From assembly GCF_000026145.1 (NCBI RefSeq), contig NC_009445.1, forward strand, positions 3,596,001 through 3,660,000: a stretch of DNA of 64,000 bases, given 5' to 3'. The stretch is from Bradyrhizobium sp. ORS 278. GTDB taxonomy: Bacteria > Pseudomonadota > Alphaproteobacteria > Rhizobiales > Xanthobacteraceae. The notes beneath the pieces were generated by a model. It did not search any database. It had not been told where the DNA came from and saw only the letters and a list, made by a program, of their open reading frames with translations. How positions within the stretch are numbered: position 1 is the first letter of the stretch; every line of letters starts with the position of its first letter. The translations under genes were made by a program, and so were the position numbers. Positions 8,847-17,006 of the stretch are shown here, in pieces.

Positions 8847-9163
8847 GATCTCGACTCCCACCATCGACTCCGGGTGCGATGGCCCGAAGCACCATCGGTT
8901 CGTCGTCACTACGCCGCGAGAGTGTGGGCGCGCCTGGGCCAGATTGCGTTCGCCTAATGACAATTTGGCGGCGTCTCACAGGTTCCGGAGCCTGCCATGG
9001 AGTCGCAGATGCAACAGCCGGCAAAATAGTGGTGCAGTGAGACGACCGCTTGTTGAAGGCGCGCGGGCCTGTGTCATCATCGATTCTGCGGCGGCAACTG
9101 CTTCGCGGCAGCGCGAAATGCAGCGGGTGAACCGGACAATCAGCGGGCGAATTGGGGACCTTG
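8847..9163. other. Divergent intergenic region
   Basis: These 317 bases lie between two divergent gene starts. They presumably hold both promoters, but no clear boxes, hairpins or small reading frames stood out. A GGAAC on the minus strand near 8972 lacks a matching minus-ten element at 16 or 17 bases. Confidence 0.4.
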
Positions 9164-9442
9164 ATGCGAACTCATCTGTTCAGGATGCGGACCTTGAATG
9201 TGGCGATGGCGGGGCTCGCATTGGCGATGGTCGCCAGCCCCCGCGCGGGCCATGCCTTCACGGAGGACGACCAGCGGCGGCTGTGTACCGGCGACGTGTT
9301 TCGGCTGTGCTCGTCGGAGATTCCCGATCGCGACCGCATCATCGCCTGCATGGTCAAGCAGCGCGCCAGCCTCAGCGACGGCTGCCGCAGCGTGTTCGGC
9401 CGGCCGAGCGAGCGCTCGGCCTCGGCGACCGTGACGCGCTGA
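9164..9442 (+). CDS. Small exported cysteine-containing protein
   Basis: This protein has 92 residues when started at the ATG at 9164. A TTG four codons earlier is possible, but GGGGACC lies at a good distance from the ATG. An N-terminal signal peptide (AMAGLALAMVASPRAGHA) precedes a short mature part with four cysteines in a LC-x7-LC, CM, GC layout (LCTGDVFRLC, IIACM, SDGC), which suggests two disulfides in the periplasm. Similar short proteins are common in Bradyrhizobium. The function is unknown. Confidence 0.7.
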   Translation: MRTHLFRMRTLNVAMAGLALAMVASPRAGHAFTEDDQRRLCTGDVFRLCSSEIPDRDRIIACMVKQRASLSDGCRSVFGRPSERSASATVTR

Positions 9443-9581
9443 CGCTGCCACGCCCCGAGCGTTCTCGACGACGCGCCGCCGGTCGGCACCAGCACCGACC
9501 CGCGGCGCCATGCCGATCTCTTCGATGACATCGCGGGCATGGTAGACTGGCACGGATCATTCGGCCAGGAGTTGACCCGCC

Positions 9582-10172
9582 ATGAGCAATCGCATCCTCG
9601 TCCTCTACGGCTCCTACCGCTCCGACCGGATGGGTATCCGGCTCGCCCAGTTCGTCGTCGACGGATTGCGCGACAAGGGCCAGGATGTCGAACTGATCGA
9701 CGCCAAGACGGTCGGGCTGCCGATGCTCGACCGCATGTACAAGGAATACAGACCTGGCGAGGCGCCGGCCGCGATGGCCGAGCTCGCGGCCAAGATCCGC
9801 GCCGCCGACGGCTTCGTGTTCGTCACAGGCGAATATAATTGGGGCGTGCAGCCCGGGCTGAAGAACCTCACCGATCATTTCCTGGAGGAGTGGTTCTGGC
9901 GCCCGGCGGCGATCGTGAGCTATTCGGCCGGCCGGCTGTCGGGCGCGCGCGCCGCGACCGCCTGGCACGGCACCTTGTCGGAGATGGGCATGGTGGTGGT
10001 GTCGAGCACGCTCGCGGTCGGTCCGATCGGGCAGGCGCTGTCGGCCGACGGCAAGCCCACCGGCGATGCCGGCGACGCGCTTGCGCGCGCGTTCCCGCGC
10101 TTCGCCGATGATCTGTTGTGGTGGACCGAGGCTGGCCGGGAGCAGAGGGCGCGCAAGGCGCCGCCTTACTAG
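9582..10172 (+). CDS. NAD(P)H-dependent FMN reductase family protein
   Basis: This 196-residue flavodoxin-fold protein of the FMN reductase (FMN_red) family has ILVLYGSYRSDRMG at the N-terminus, which forms the phosphate loop for FMN, and FVTGEYNWGVQPGLKNLTDHF, matching the family signature (EYN-x-PG-LKN). It probably reduces FMN or a quinone/metal acceptor with NAD(P)H in the cytosol. It lies 1.2 kb downstream of the sulfone monooxygenase operon, which needs reduced FMN, but is not in that operon, so a partnership is only possible. The length is usual for the family. Confidence 0.8.
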   Translation: MSNRILVLYGSYRSDRMGIRLAQFVVDGLRDKGQDVELIDAKTVGLPMLDRMYKEYRPGEAPAAMAELAAKIRAADGFVFVTGEYNWGVQPGLKNLTDHFLEEWFWRPAAIVSYSAGRLSGARAATAWHGTLSEMGMVVVSSTLAVGPIGQALSADGKPTGDAGDALARAFPRFADDLLWWTEAGREQRARKAPPY

Positions 10173-10192
10173 GACCTCGTCCGGCGAGGAAG

Positions 10193-10218
10193 AGCCGGAG
10201 CACGCGAGAGCTCCGGCT
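10193..10218. terminator. Bidirectional hairpin between convergent genes
   Basis: AGCCGGAGC and GCTCCGGCT form a perfect 9-bp stem around an 8-base loop, between the FMN reductase gene and the convergent small gene at 10226. There is no strong T-tract on either side. Confidence 0.5.
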
Positions 10219-10225
10219 GAATGGT

Positions 10226-10477
10226 TCAGCGCGCGGCGTTGCTCGGCGTGTTGGTGACCGACTGCTGCCGCCGCGGCGTGGCGGCCGCCGCGCCCTGACC
10301 GAGGCAGGGCAGCTCCTTCCAGGTCCCGTCGGGATCCTGTTGATAGGCCCGGCACGGGGACGACGAGGCGGCCTGCTCGTCCGGCTTGGATGTCTGAGAA
10401 TTCTTCGCCAGTGCGGGCGCTGCCGTCGCGATCAGGGCAGCCAGCGAACCGACGAAGATCACCCGGGTGATCCGCAT
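10226..10477 (-). CDS. Small exported hypothetical protein
   Basis: This protein has 83 residues starting at MRITRVIF, with an AGGAGAA ribosome site 7 bases before the ATG. A signal peptide ends at APALA-K. The mature part holds two cysteines (SSPCRAYQQDPDGTWKELPC) and a Gln/Arg/Thr-rich tail. The phrase CRxYQQDPDGTWKELPC resembles a small motif seen in short periplasmic proteins of Rhizobiales. No function is assigned. Confidence 0.7.
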   Translation of the reverse strand: MRITRVIFVGSLAALIATAAPALAKNSQTSKPDEQAASSSPCRAYQQDPDGTWKELPCLGQGAAAATPRRQQSVTNTPSNAAR

Positions 10478-10865
10478 GTGGGGTTCTCCTGCTCGTAGCA
10501 CGCTCCGATTCAAAGCCGGATTGTGGAAACTTTGAGGCAAATTGTCTGGGTTGCGAGCTCACCCTTAACGAACGATTGTCGCTGGGCTCGGCGCGTTGAC
10601 GGGTTCACGCGGGACGGTTGCAGTCGCCCCGAGTGTGGCAGGATGAGGGCTGGCGCCGGGCAGCTGCAGCGGCTAAGAGCGACCTCACGCGCGCAAGCGC
10701 CCTCATGGCCTGATGCAGCGTGTCCGGGCGAAATCGCTGCCTCCGGCAACGGACGCCGCCACAGTGGCCGGCGCTCCGACATCAGCCGCGCAACGGACGA
10801 ATCGTCGCGGCTCGCCATTCCGGCGGGCGAGGGCAGGGGATCGCGCAGGCGGACACTGTGCGAGC

Positions 10866-11753
10866 ATGACGCGACCTCGATTGCCCTCTCTCATCGCGCT
10901 GCGCGCCTTCGAGGCCGTCGGGCGCCGGGGCAGCGTTCGCGCCGCAGGCGACGAACTCGCCGTCAGCCATACCGTCGTCTCCCGTCATCTGCAGAACCTG
11001 CAGCGCAGCCTCGGCGTCGCCTTGGTCCGCGCCGAGGGGCGGGGCCTTGCGCTGACCGAGGCCGGCCGGCAGTTCCATGCCGAGGTCACCCAGGCCTTCG
11101 ACATCATCGCCCGGGCGACGACCGCGGTTCGGCCCGCGGCACGGCCAACGTTGAACATCTGGTGCATCCCCGGCCTCGCCAACCGCCGCCTGCTGGCGCG
11201 GCTGCCCGAGCTGACCGGCCCGCCGCGCAACTGGGACATCAACCTGCAACCGACCTTGTCGCATCCAGACCTGGCGCGCGGCGAGGCCGATGCCGAGATC
11301 GTCTATGCCGAGGATCTGGAGCGGGTCAGCGGCACGCTGGCCGAGGAGCTGGTGCGGCCGCGGGTGTTTCCGGTGGCGAGCCCGGCCTATCTGGCGCGCT
11401 TCCCGGAGATCGCCACCTTCGCCGGCCTCGCCCGCGCGTCGCTGATCCACGAGGAATCGACGGCGCAATGGGAGCGCTGGTTCGCACTGGCCGGCCATCA
11501 CGACCCCGTCATCCTGCGTGGCCAAAGGCTGTGGCACGCGCATCTCGCCATCGAGGCGGCGCGCTTCGGGCAGGGCGTCGCGCTCGCCAACGAGGTGCTG
11601 GTCGCGGACGACATGCGCAGCGGCGCGCTGGTCGAGGTGATGCCGTCGTCCGTGCAGATGGGCGCCTATCGACTCGTGGCGCTCAAGGAGCGCTGGGACG
11701 AGCCGGCGATCGTTGCGCTGCGTGCCTGGCTGAAGAAGGTGCTGGCGGAGTAG
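10866..11753 (+). CDS. LysR-family transcriptional regulator (GcvA-like)
   Basis: This 295-residue regulator starts at MTRPRLPSL; the in-frame extension upstream has no family similarity. An N-terminal winged helix-turn-helix (ALRAFEAVGRRGSVRAAGDELAVSHTVVSRHLQNLQ) is followed by LGVALVRAEGRGLALTEAG and a LysR substrate-binding domain. The pattern is that of the GcvA/AmpR-type subgroup. It sits 116 bases upstream of, and on the same strand as, the aminotransferase operon at 11870, so it probably controls that operon in response to a catabolic intermediate. This is inference from position. Confidence 0.85.
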   Translation: MTRPRLPSLIALRAFEAVGRRGSVRAAGDELAVSHTVVSRHLQNLQRSLGVALVRAEGRGLALTEAGRQFHAEVTQAFDIIARATTAVRPAARPTLNIWCIPGLANRRLLARLPELTGPPRNWDINLQPTLSHPDLARGEADAEIVYAEDLERVSGTLAEELVRPRVFPVASPAYLARFPEIATFAGLARASLIHEESTAQWERWFALAGHHDPVILRGQRLWHAHLAIEAARFGQGVALANEVLVADDMRSGALVEVMPSSVQMGAYRLVALKERWDEPAIVALRAWLKKVLAE

Positions 11754-11869
11754 GCGCCGCATCCCGCCGTCTGGTGCCTTCAAGTCACCCGTCGTGTGGA
11801 ACAAGCTGATTGATCGCGCCCGCCCTCGGCCTAGCCTCTTGCTCAGTTGTCCGATGAAGGAGCTGAGCC

Positions 11870-13171
11870 ATGGCCGTCGATCAGGCTGTCAATCCTGCCG
11901 CAAACCAGCAATTGCTGGCACGTCGACACGAGGCCGTCGTTCGCGGCGTGAGCTACGCGACGCCGCTGTTTGCCGACCGGGCCCTCAACAGCGAGGTGTG
12001 GGACGTCGAGGGCAAGCGCTATGTCGACTTCGCCGGCGGCATCGCGGTGCTCAACACCGGCCATTGCCATCCGCATGTCGTAGCCGCGATCCGCGCCCAG
12101 CTCGACCGTTTCACCCACACCTGCTTTCAGGTGCTGCAATACGAGCCTTACGTTCGGCTCTCCGAGCGGCTGAATGCGCTGGCGCCGGTCGCAGGTCCCG
12201 CCAAGTCGATCCTGCTGACCACCGGCGCGGAGGCCACCGAGAACGCCATCAAGATCGCACGCGCCGCCACGGGGCGCAGCGGCATCATCGCGTTCACCGG
12301 CGCCTTCCATGGCCGCACCGCGCTCGCCAATGCGATGACCGGCAAGGTGATGCCCTACAAGAGGCCGTTCGGCCCGCCGTTGCCCGGCATCTGGCACGCG
12401 CCATTCCCGGTCGCCGGCAGCAACGTCTCGGTCGAGGACACGCTCTCCTACATCAACTTCATCTTCAAGGCCGACATCGACGCCTCGCAGGTGGCGGCCA
12501 TCATCATCGAGCCGGTCCAGGGCGAAGGCGGCTTCCATCAGGCGCCGCCGGACCTGATGCGCGGCCTGCGCCGGATCTGCGATGCCAATGGCATCGTGCT
12601 GATCGCCGACGAGGTGCAGACCGGATTCGGCCGCACCGGCAAGATGTTTGCGATGGAGCATTACGACGTGCAGCCCGACCTGATCTGCGTCGCCAAGAGC
12701 CTCGCCGGCGGCATGCCGCTGTCGGGCGTGATCGGCCGCTCGGCGATCATGGACGCGGCGGAGCCGGGCGGGCTCGGCGGCACCTATGGCGGCAATCCGC
12801 TGGCCTGCGCGGCCGCGCTCGCCGTGCTCGACGTCTTCGAGCAGGAGAAGCTGGTGGAGCGCGCCAACACAATCGGCGACCGGCTGCGCGCCGCGATCAC
12901 GCGCTTTTCCCGCGCCAACAATCTGGTTCCGGTTTCCGGGCCCCGCGGTCCTGGCGCGATGGTTGCATTCGACATCCTCAAGCAGCGCGGCAGCGATGAG
13001 CCGGACCCGGAGATGACCAAGCGTGTGACCCGCGTGGCGCATGAGAATGGTCTGATCCTGTTGTCGTGCGGCGTAACCGCGAGCACCATCCGGATTCTGG
13101 TGCCGCTGACCGCGTCGAACGAGATCGTGGACGAAGGGCTCGCGATCCTGGAGAAGTGTCTGGCCGCCTGA
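11870..13171 (+). CDS. gabT: 4-aminobutyrate-type aminotransferase, class III
   Basis: This 433-residue PLP-dependent class III aminotransferase has the pyridoxal site IADEVQTGFGRTG and VAKSLAGGMPLSGV, where the Lys would bind PLP, plus FAGGIAVLNTGHCHP near the N-terminus and TTGAEATENAIKIAR. The pattern matches GabT, which transfers the amino group of 4-aminobutyrate to 2-oxoglutarate. Related enzymes use other omega-amino acids. AAGGAGCTGAGCC precedes the ATG. It is the first gene of a set with an M20 deacylase and a hydroxyacid dehydrogenase, so the physiological substrate may be a less common amino compound released by the deacylase. Confidence 0.85.
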   Translation: MAVDQAVNPAANQQLLARRHEAVVRGVSYATPLFADRALNSEVWDVEGKRYVDFAGGIAVLNTGHCHPHVVAAIRAQLDRFTHTCFQVLQYEPYVRLSERLNALAPVAGPAKSILLTTGAEATENAIKIARAATGRSGIIAFTGAFHGRTALANAMTGKVMPYKRPFGPPLPGIWHAPFPVAGSNVSVEDTLSYINFIFKADIDASQVAAIIIEPVQGEGGFHQAPPDLMRGLRRICDANGIVLIADEVQTGFGRTGKMFAMEHYDVQPDLICVAKSLAGGMPLSGVIGRSAIMDAAEPGGLGGTYGGNPLACAAALAVLDVFEQEKLVERANTIGDRLRAAITRFSRANNLVPVSGPRGPGAMVAFDILKQRGSDEPDPEMTKRVTRVAHENGLILLSCGVTASTIRILVPLTASNEIVDEGLAILEKCLAA

Positions 13172-13203
13172 GGCGGTCGAGATCGAATGCTGGAGGCTGG
13201 AGA

Positions 13204-14502
13204 GTGACTGAAACTGTGGCGGCCGTGCCCAACGATGTGATGGAGCGGCTCGCCGCCGCCGTGGATGCCAACTTCAAGACGCAGGTCGCCTTCCTGCAGC
13301 AGCTCGTGCAGTTCCGCAGCCTGCGCGGCGAGGAAGCGCCGGTGCAGGACTGGCTGGCGACTGAGTTCGAGGCGCGCGGCTACACGGTCGACCGCTTCAG
13401 TCTCGCCGACGTCGACCTGATGCGCCATCCGAAGGCAGCGCCGATGGACACGATCGCGCTCGGCGGCTCGAAACAGGTGGTGGCGACGCTCGACGGCGCG
13501 GGCAAGGGGCGCAGCCTGATCCTGCAGGGGCACATCGATGTCGTGCCGGAAGGCCCGACCGATCTCTGGAGCGATGCGCCTTATGAGGCGGTCGTACGCG
13601 AAGGCTGGATGATCGGCCGCGGCGCGCAGGACATGAAGGCTGGCGTCTCCGCCATGATCTTCGCGCTGGACGCGATCAAGGCCGCCGGCTTCGTGCCCGA
13701 TGGGCGTATTCATGTGGAGACGGTGACCGAGGAGGAGAGCACCGGCAACGGCGCGCTCTCGACTCTATTGCGCGGCTATACGGCTGATGCGTGCCTCATT
13801 CCCGAGCCAACGGGCCATACGCTGACCCGCGCCCAGGTCGGCGCGATCTGGTTCCGGCTGCGCGTGCGCGGCACGCCGGTGCATGTCGCCTATGCCGAGA
13901 CCGGCACCAACGCCATCCTCTCGGCCATGCATCTGATCCGCAGCTTTCAGGAGCATACCGACGAAATCAACGCGCGCGCCACGTCGAACGCCTGGTTTGC
14001 CGAGGTGAAGAACCCGATCAAGTTCAACGTCGGCATCATCAAGGGCGGGGATTGGGCAAGCTCGACGCCGGCCTGGTGCGATCTCGATTGCCGGATCGGC
14101 GTGCTGCCGGGGGAGACGCCGGCAGAGGCAATGGCCGGCATCGAGCAGTGTCTCGCCAAGGCACAGGCGACGGATAGTTTCCTGTCCGAAAATCCGGTCG
14201 AGCTGGTGTGGAGCGGTTTCCAGGCCGATCCCGCGGTATGCGAGCCGGGCAGTGCGGCGGAAGCTGCGCTCGCCGACGTGCATGCGCGCGTGTTCGAAAA
14301 GCCGCTGGAAATGCGGCTCTCCACGGCCGTCAACGATACGCGTTACTACGCGGTCGACTACGGCATTCCGGCGCTGTGCTACGGTCCCTATGGAATCGGG
14401 CCGCACGCGTTCGATGAGCGCGTCGATCTCGACAGCGTGCGCAAGACAACGCTGTCGATCGCGATGTTCGTCGCGCAATGGTGCGGGCTGCGCAAGGCAT
14501 GA
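13204..14502 (+). CDS. M20 family deacylase (ArgE/DapE type)
   Basis: This is a 432-residue zinc metallopeptidase-fold amidohydrolase. The GTG at 13204 with CTGGAG 8 bases upstream is the best start, because earlier codons overlap the previous gene. Motifs are LILQGHIDVVPEG (metal His and Asp), GRGAQDMKAG (bridging Asp), TVTEEESTGNG (catalytic Glu pair) and a C-terminal GIGPHAFDERV (metal His). It should hydrolyse an N-acyl amino acid or a related amide. Its TGA overlaps the ATG of the next gene (ATGA), giving translational coupling. Together with the upstream aminotransferase it suggests stepwise breakdown of an acylated amino compound. Confidence 0.83.
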   Translation: MTETVAAVPNDVMERLAAAVDANFKTQVAFLQQLVQFRSLRGEEAPVQDWLATEFEARGYTVDRFSLADVDLMRHPKAAPMDTIALGGSKQVVATLDGAGKGRSLILQGHIDVVPEGPTDLWSDAPYEAVVREGWMIGRGAQDMKAGVSAMIFALDAIKAAGFVPDGRIHVETVTEEESTGNGALSTLLRGYTADACLIPEPTGHTLTRAQVGAIWFRLRVRGTPVHVAYAETGTNAILSAMHLIRSFQEHTDEINARATSNAWFAEVKNPIKFNVGIIKGGDWASSTPAWCDLDCRIGVLPGETPAEAMAGIEQCLAKAQATDSFLSENPVELVWSGFQADPAVCEPGSAAEAALADVHARVFEKPLEMRLSTAVNDTRYYAVDYGIPALCYGPYGIGPHAFDERVDLDSVRKTTLSIAMFVAQWCGLRKA

Positions 14503-15449
14503 TCCAAGGTCAGATGCAAGGCGTGATCAGCGTTGCGCTCCTCAGCCGTCCCGGGCTGATGGATTCGATGAAGGCGCTGCTCGCGCGCGAACTGCCTGGC
14601 GTGACCGTTTCGTCCTGGCCGGAGGCCGCCGCGCGTGACGCGGAGCTTGCGGTGTGCTGGAAGCCGGAGCCCGGCGCGCTGGCGGCGATGCCGAAGCTGA
14701 AGCTCATTCATGCGATCGCAGCCGGCGTCGACAACATCCTGTCTGATCCAACCGTGCCCGATGTGCCGCTGTGCCGGATCGTCGACCCCGGCATCACCGC
14801 GGCCATGACCGAGTTCGTGCTGTGGGGCGCGCTGTATTTCCACCGCGATTTCGACCGGGTCATCAGCAATGCGCGTGAGGGCCGCTGGCAGCGCTATGAC
14901 CAGCGCGCGGCAAAGGACGTGAGGGTCGGCATTCTCGGACTTGGCGAGCTCGGCACCGACGCCGCGCGCCGTCTCGCGGAGCTTGGCTTCACGGTGAGCG
15001 CCTGGTCGCGCTCGCCGAAGCAGTTCGCTGGCGTAAGGACGTTCAGCGGCGCAGCTGCGCTCGACGCATTCCTGAGCGAGACCGATATTCTTGTCTCGCT
15101 GCTGCCGCTGACGCCCTCGACCTTGGGGCTTCTGAATACGGCCCGGCTGAGCCGCCTGCCCAAGGGCGCCGCGCTGATCCTGTGCAGCCGCGGCGAGCAC
15201 GTCGTGATGGATGATCTGGTCGCACTGCTTCGCAGCGGCCATTTGCGCGGCGCCGTGCTCGACGTGTTCGAGCGGGAGCCGCTGCCAGCGGAGCATCCGC
15301 TGTGGCGTGAGCCCGGCGTGCTCGTGACGCCGCACATGGCGGCGATCGCATCCTGGGAGGCCATCACGCTGCAGGTCGCCGAGAACGCGCGGCGGCTGCT
15401 GAGCGGCCAGCCGCTGTTGAACGTGGTCGACCGCGCCCGCGGCTACTGA
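14499..15449 (+). CDS. ghrA: Glyoxylate/hydroxypyruvate reductase A-type 2-hydroxyacid dehydrogenase
   Basis: This 316-residue D-2-hydroxyacid dehydrogenase starts at the ATG that overlaps the previous stop. The NAD(P) fold is seen as GILGLGELGTDAARRLAELGF; ILCSRGEHVVMDDL and LDVFEREPLPAEHPLW carry the usual Arg and Glu region, and VTPHMAAIA carries the catalytic His. Sequence features match GhrA-like enzymes, which reduce glyoxylate or hydroxypyruvate in the cytosol. It is the terminal gene of the aminotransferase-deacylase operon, where it may reduce the 2-oxo acid or aldehyde-derived product. The exact substrate is unknown. Confidence 0.8.
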   Translation: MIQGQMQGVISVALLSRPGLMDSMKALLARELPGVTVSSWPEAAARDAELAVCWKPEPGALAAMPKLKLIHAIAAGVDNILSDPTVPDVPLCRIVDPGITAAMTEFVLWGALYFHRDFDRVISNAREGRWQRYDQRAAKDVRVGILGLGELGTDAARRLAELGFTVSAWSRSPKQFAGVRTFSGAAALDAFLSETDILVSLLPLTPSTLGLLNTARLSRLPKGAALILCSRGEHVVMDDLVALLRSGHLRGAVLDVFEREPLPAEHPLWREPGVLVTPHMAAIASWEAITLQVAENARRLLSGQPLLNVVDRARGY

Positions 15450-15464
15450 GAGCCGAGCGCGGTC

Positions 15465-15863
15465 TCACTCGAGCGTCTGGACCGGAGGAGCGACCGGGCC
15501 CCGCGGTGTCGGCCGAGCCGCGGTGGCGGTCCTGGGCTGGGAAGGCGCAATGCGCGACGGTGCTTGGGGCGGCTGCGTCTGGTCGATCATCGCGGCCTGG
15601 CTGTCGCGCGCGGGGCGCCGGACCTGCTGTGAACGCGCTGTACGCGAGCGGCGGAAGCCCCAGGAGCGCGCGATGGACGGACCCGCGGTGTAGCCGACGA
15701 CCGCGCCCGCGACAGCGCCGACGGGGCCGAACACGACCGCGCCCGAGAGCGCCCCCAGCGCAGCGTCGCCGCCGCGATGTTCGTCAGCCTGCGCATGCGA
15801 TGACATCACACCCGATGTCACCAGCGCGACAGCAAGCGCCGATATGGCCAACATTCTGGTCAT
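15465..15863 (-). CDS. Exported glycine-zipper-like hypothetical protein
   Basis: This 132-residue protein has a signal peptide (MTRMLAISALAVALVTSG, cut near SSHAQA). The mature N-terminus, GGDAALGALSGAVVFGPVGAVAGAVVGYTAGP, is a glycine-zipper segment typical of outer-membrane-associated small proteins. The rest is a basic, Pro/Gln/Thr-rich tail. A GGAGGGGACACTGC leader supplies the ribosome site. It is convergent with the ghrA gene with a 15-base gap. The function is unknown; a structural or envelope role is plausible. Confidence 0.68.
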   Translation of the reverse strand: MTRMLAISALAVALVTSGVMSSHAQADEHRGGDAALGALSGAVVFGPVGAVAGAVVGYTAGPSIARSWGFRRSRTARSQQVRRPARDSQAAMIDQTQPPQAPSRIAPSQPRTATAARPTPRGPVAPPVQTLE

Positions 15864-15973
15864 GCAGTGTCCCCTCCGTCTCACCGCTGCCGAAATGACC
15901 GACAAATGTGGCGAGAAGAATGCGGGCGGCGACGACAAGGGTGTGCCGCGATGCCGCGCGCGAGAACGCTGCG

Positions 15974-16135
15974 TCAGCCCTGAGTGACTCGGCGGGATCC
16001 GTACTTGGCGCGCCATTTCGGTCCGGGCCCGCGCATGTAGTAGCGCTCGGGGCGATAGGGATCGCTGACCAGCGCGAGGAAGCTCTTCCAGCGATTGCGC
16101 AGGGCAGCCAGACGGCGGGTTCCGGAAGCGAACAT
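15974..16135 (-). CDS. Very small basic hypothetical protein
   Basis: This protein has 53 residues starting at MFASGTRRLAALRNRW. It is strongly basic, with an aromatic patch (DPYRPERYYMRGPGPKW). It lies 14 bases downstream of the DUF6894 gene on the same strand, so the two may be co-transcribed. Codon use and the start position are compatible with a real gene, and similar tiny proteins occur in Bradyrhizobium, but no domain is known. Confidence 0.45.
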   Translation of the reverse strand: MFASGTRRLAALRNRWKSFLALVSDPYRPERYYMRGPGPKWRAKYGSRRVTQG

Positions 16136-16149
16136 CGTCAGCCTCGACC

Positions 16150-16383
16150 TTAGTGCATGGGGCCGAGGACGGACGAGAACGGCACGGCGAAGATCTCCTC
16201 GTCGAGATCGTCGGCGACATGCAGGACCCAGTCGCGCCAGTCCTCCTCGGTCTCGGCCGAGATCAGCGCATGCATCACGCGCGTCGCGTGATCGCGGGCT
16301 TCTGAGAGATCGCAGACGGAGGTTCCACGCCGATCGATCAGGATCTCGTCGTCGTTGGAGCAATGAAAGAAGACCTGCGTCAT
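16150..16383 (-). CDS. DUF6894-type small protein
   Basis: This 77-residue protein starts at MTQVFFHCSNDDE. The layout (aromatic strand VFFHCS, then DEILIDRRGTSVCDLSEARDHATRVMHALI, then an acidic WRDWVLHVADDLDEEIF) matches the DUF6894 family that is abundant in Bradyrhizobium and often stress-induced. It is cytoplasmic, with no signal. No biochemical function is known. Confidence 0.7.
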   Translation of the reverse strand: MTQVFFHCSNDDEILIDRRGTSVCDLSEARDHATRVMHALISAETEEDWRDWVLHVADDLDEEIFAVPFSSVLGPMH

Positions 16384-16542
16384 GCAACGCTCCTCAGCCA
16401 CCATCGAAGAATCTGGCACACCAGTAACAGCGCAGGCGACCGCGTGGAATTGCGATTGAGCACGTAAGGTAAATTACGGGCGCAGTGTGGCCTTTTGGAA
16501 CCGCATCCGCCGTGACCGCAATCACACAGCAGGAACGATTTT

Positions 16543-16567
16543 GGAACTCATTATCGCCGCGGTGGTT
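16543..16567 (+). promoter_or_regulatory. Candidate EcfG general-stress promoter
   Basis: GGAAC at 16543-16547, a 16-base spacer, then GGTT at 16564-16567. This fits the alphaproteobacterial EcfG pattern GGAAC-N16/17-xGTT, 35 bases before the start of the small gene at 16602. Confidence 0.5.
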
Positions 16568-16601
16568 AAGGGCGGATTCCAGTGCGGCAGGAGCACCACG
16601 C

Positions 16602-16787
16602 ATGATGTCGGAAATCCAGATTCATGCCGTTGCGCGCCAGATGCTCGAGATGCACGGAGCCGCGGCCATCGCCAAGGCCGCGCAGAAGGCGCAGCAATGC
16701 GAGACGGGTGGTGAGATCGATGAGGCGCGCGAATGGCGTCACATCGCGGAGGCGATGAAGATCATGCGCGGACCGCATCAAAGCTGA
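16602..16787 (+). CDS. Small conserved hypothetical protein, stress-promoter associated
   Basis: This 61-residue protein starts at MMSEIQIHAVARQ. It is a helical, Ala/Gln-rich single unit (MLEMHGAAAIAKAAQKAQQC) followed by REWRHIAEAMKIMRGP. Related proteins of about 60 residues are widespread in Bradyrhizobium. A GGCAGGAG ribosome site precedes it. The upstream GGAAC-N16-GGTT suggests control by EcfG. The function is unknown. Confidence 0.65.
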   Translation: MMSEIQIHAVARQMLEMHGAAAIAKAAQKAQQCETGGEIDEAREWRHIAEAMKIMRGPHQS

Positions 16788-17006
16788 TCATAAGTTCTTT
16801 TTTTCGGAATTCCTGGTTGGCCGCGGCCCGTGCCGGCACGACTCTGCATCGCGTGCTCAGCGCCAGTTCGGCAGCGTCAAGAGGGCGTCGCCGCATTCTC
16901 ATCCTGGTTTCCGACCCAATTTGCCCGCAAGATTCGGGCAATGATTCGGCAGCGGATTCGCCGTTGACCAACGTCGTCGGCGCGACCGCCGTCCAGGGAT
17001 ATTGCC

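Noticed and set aside
12148..14400. Antisense frames in the aminotransferase and deacylase genes
   Set aside because: They are shadows of genes with clear motif sets and overlapping start-stop junctions.
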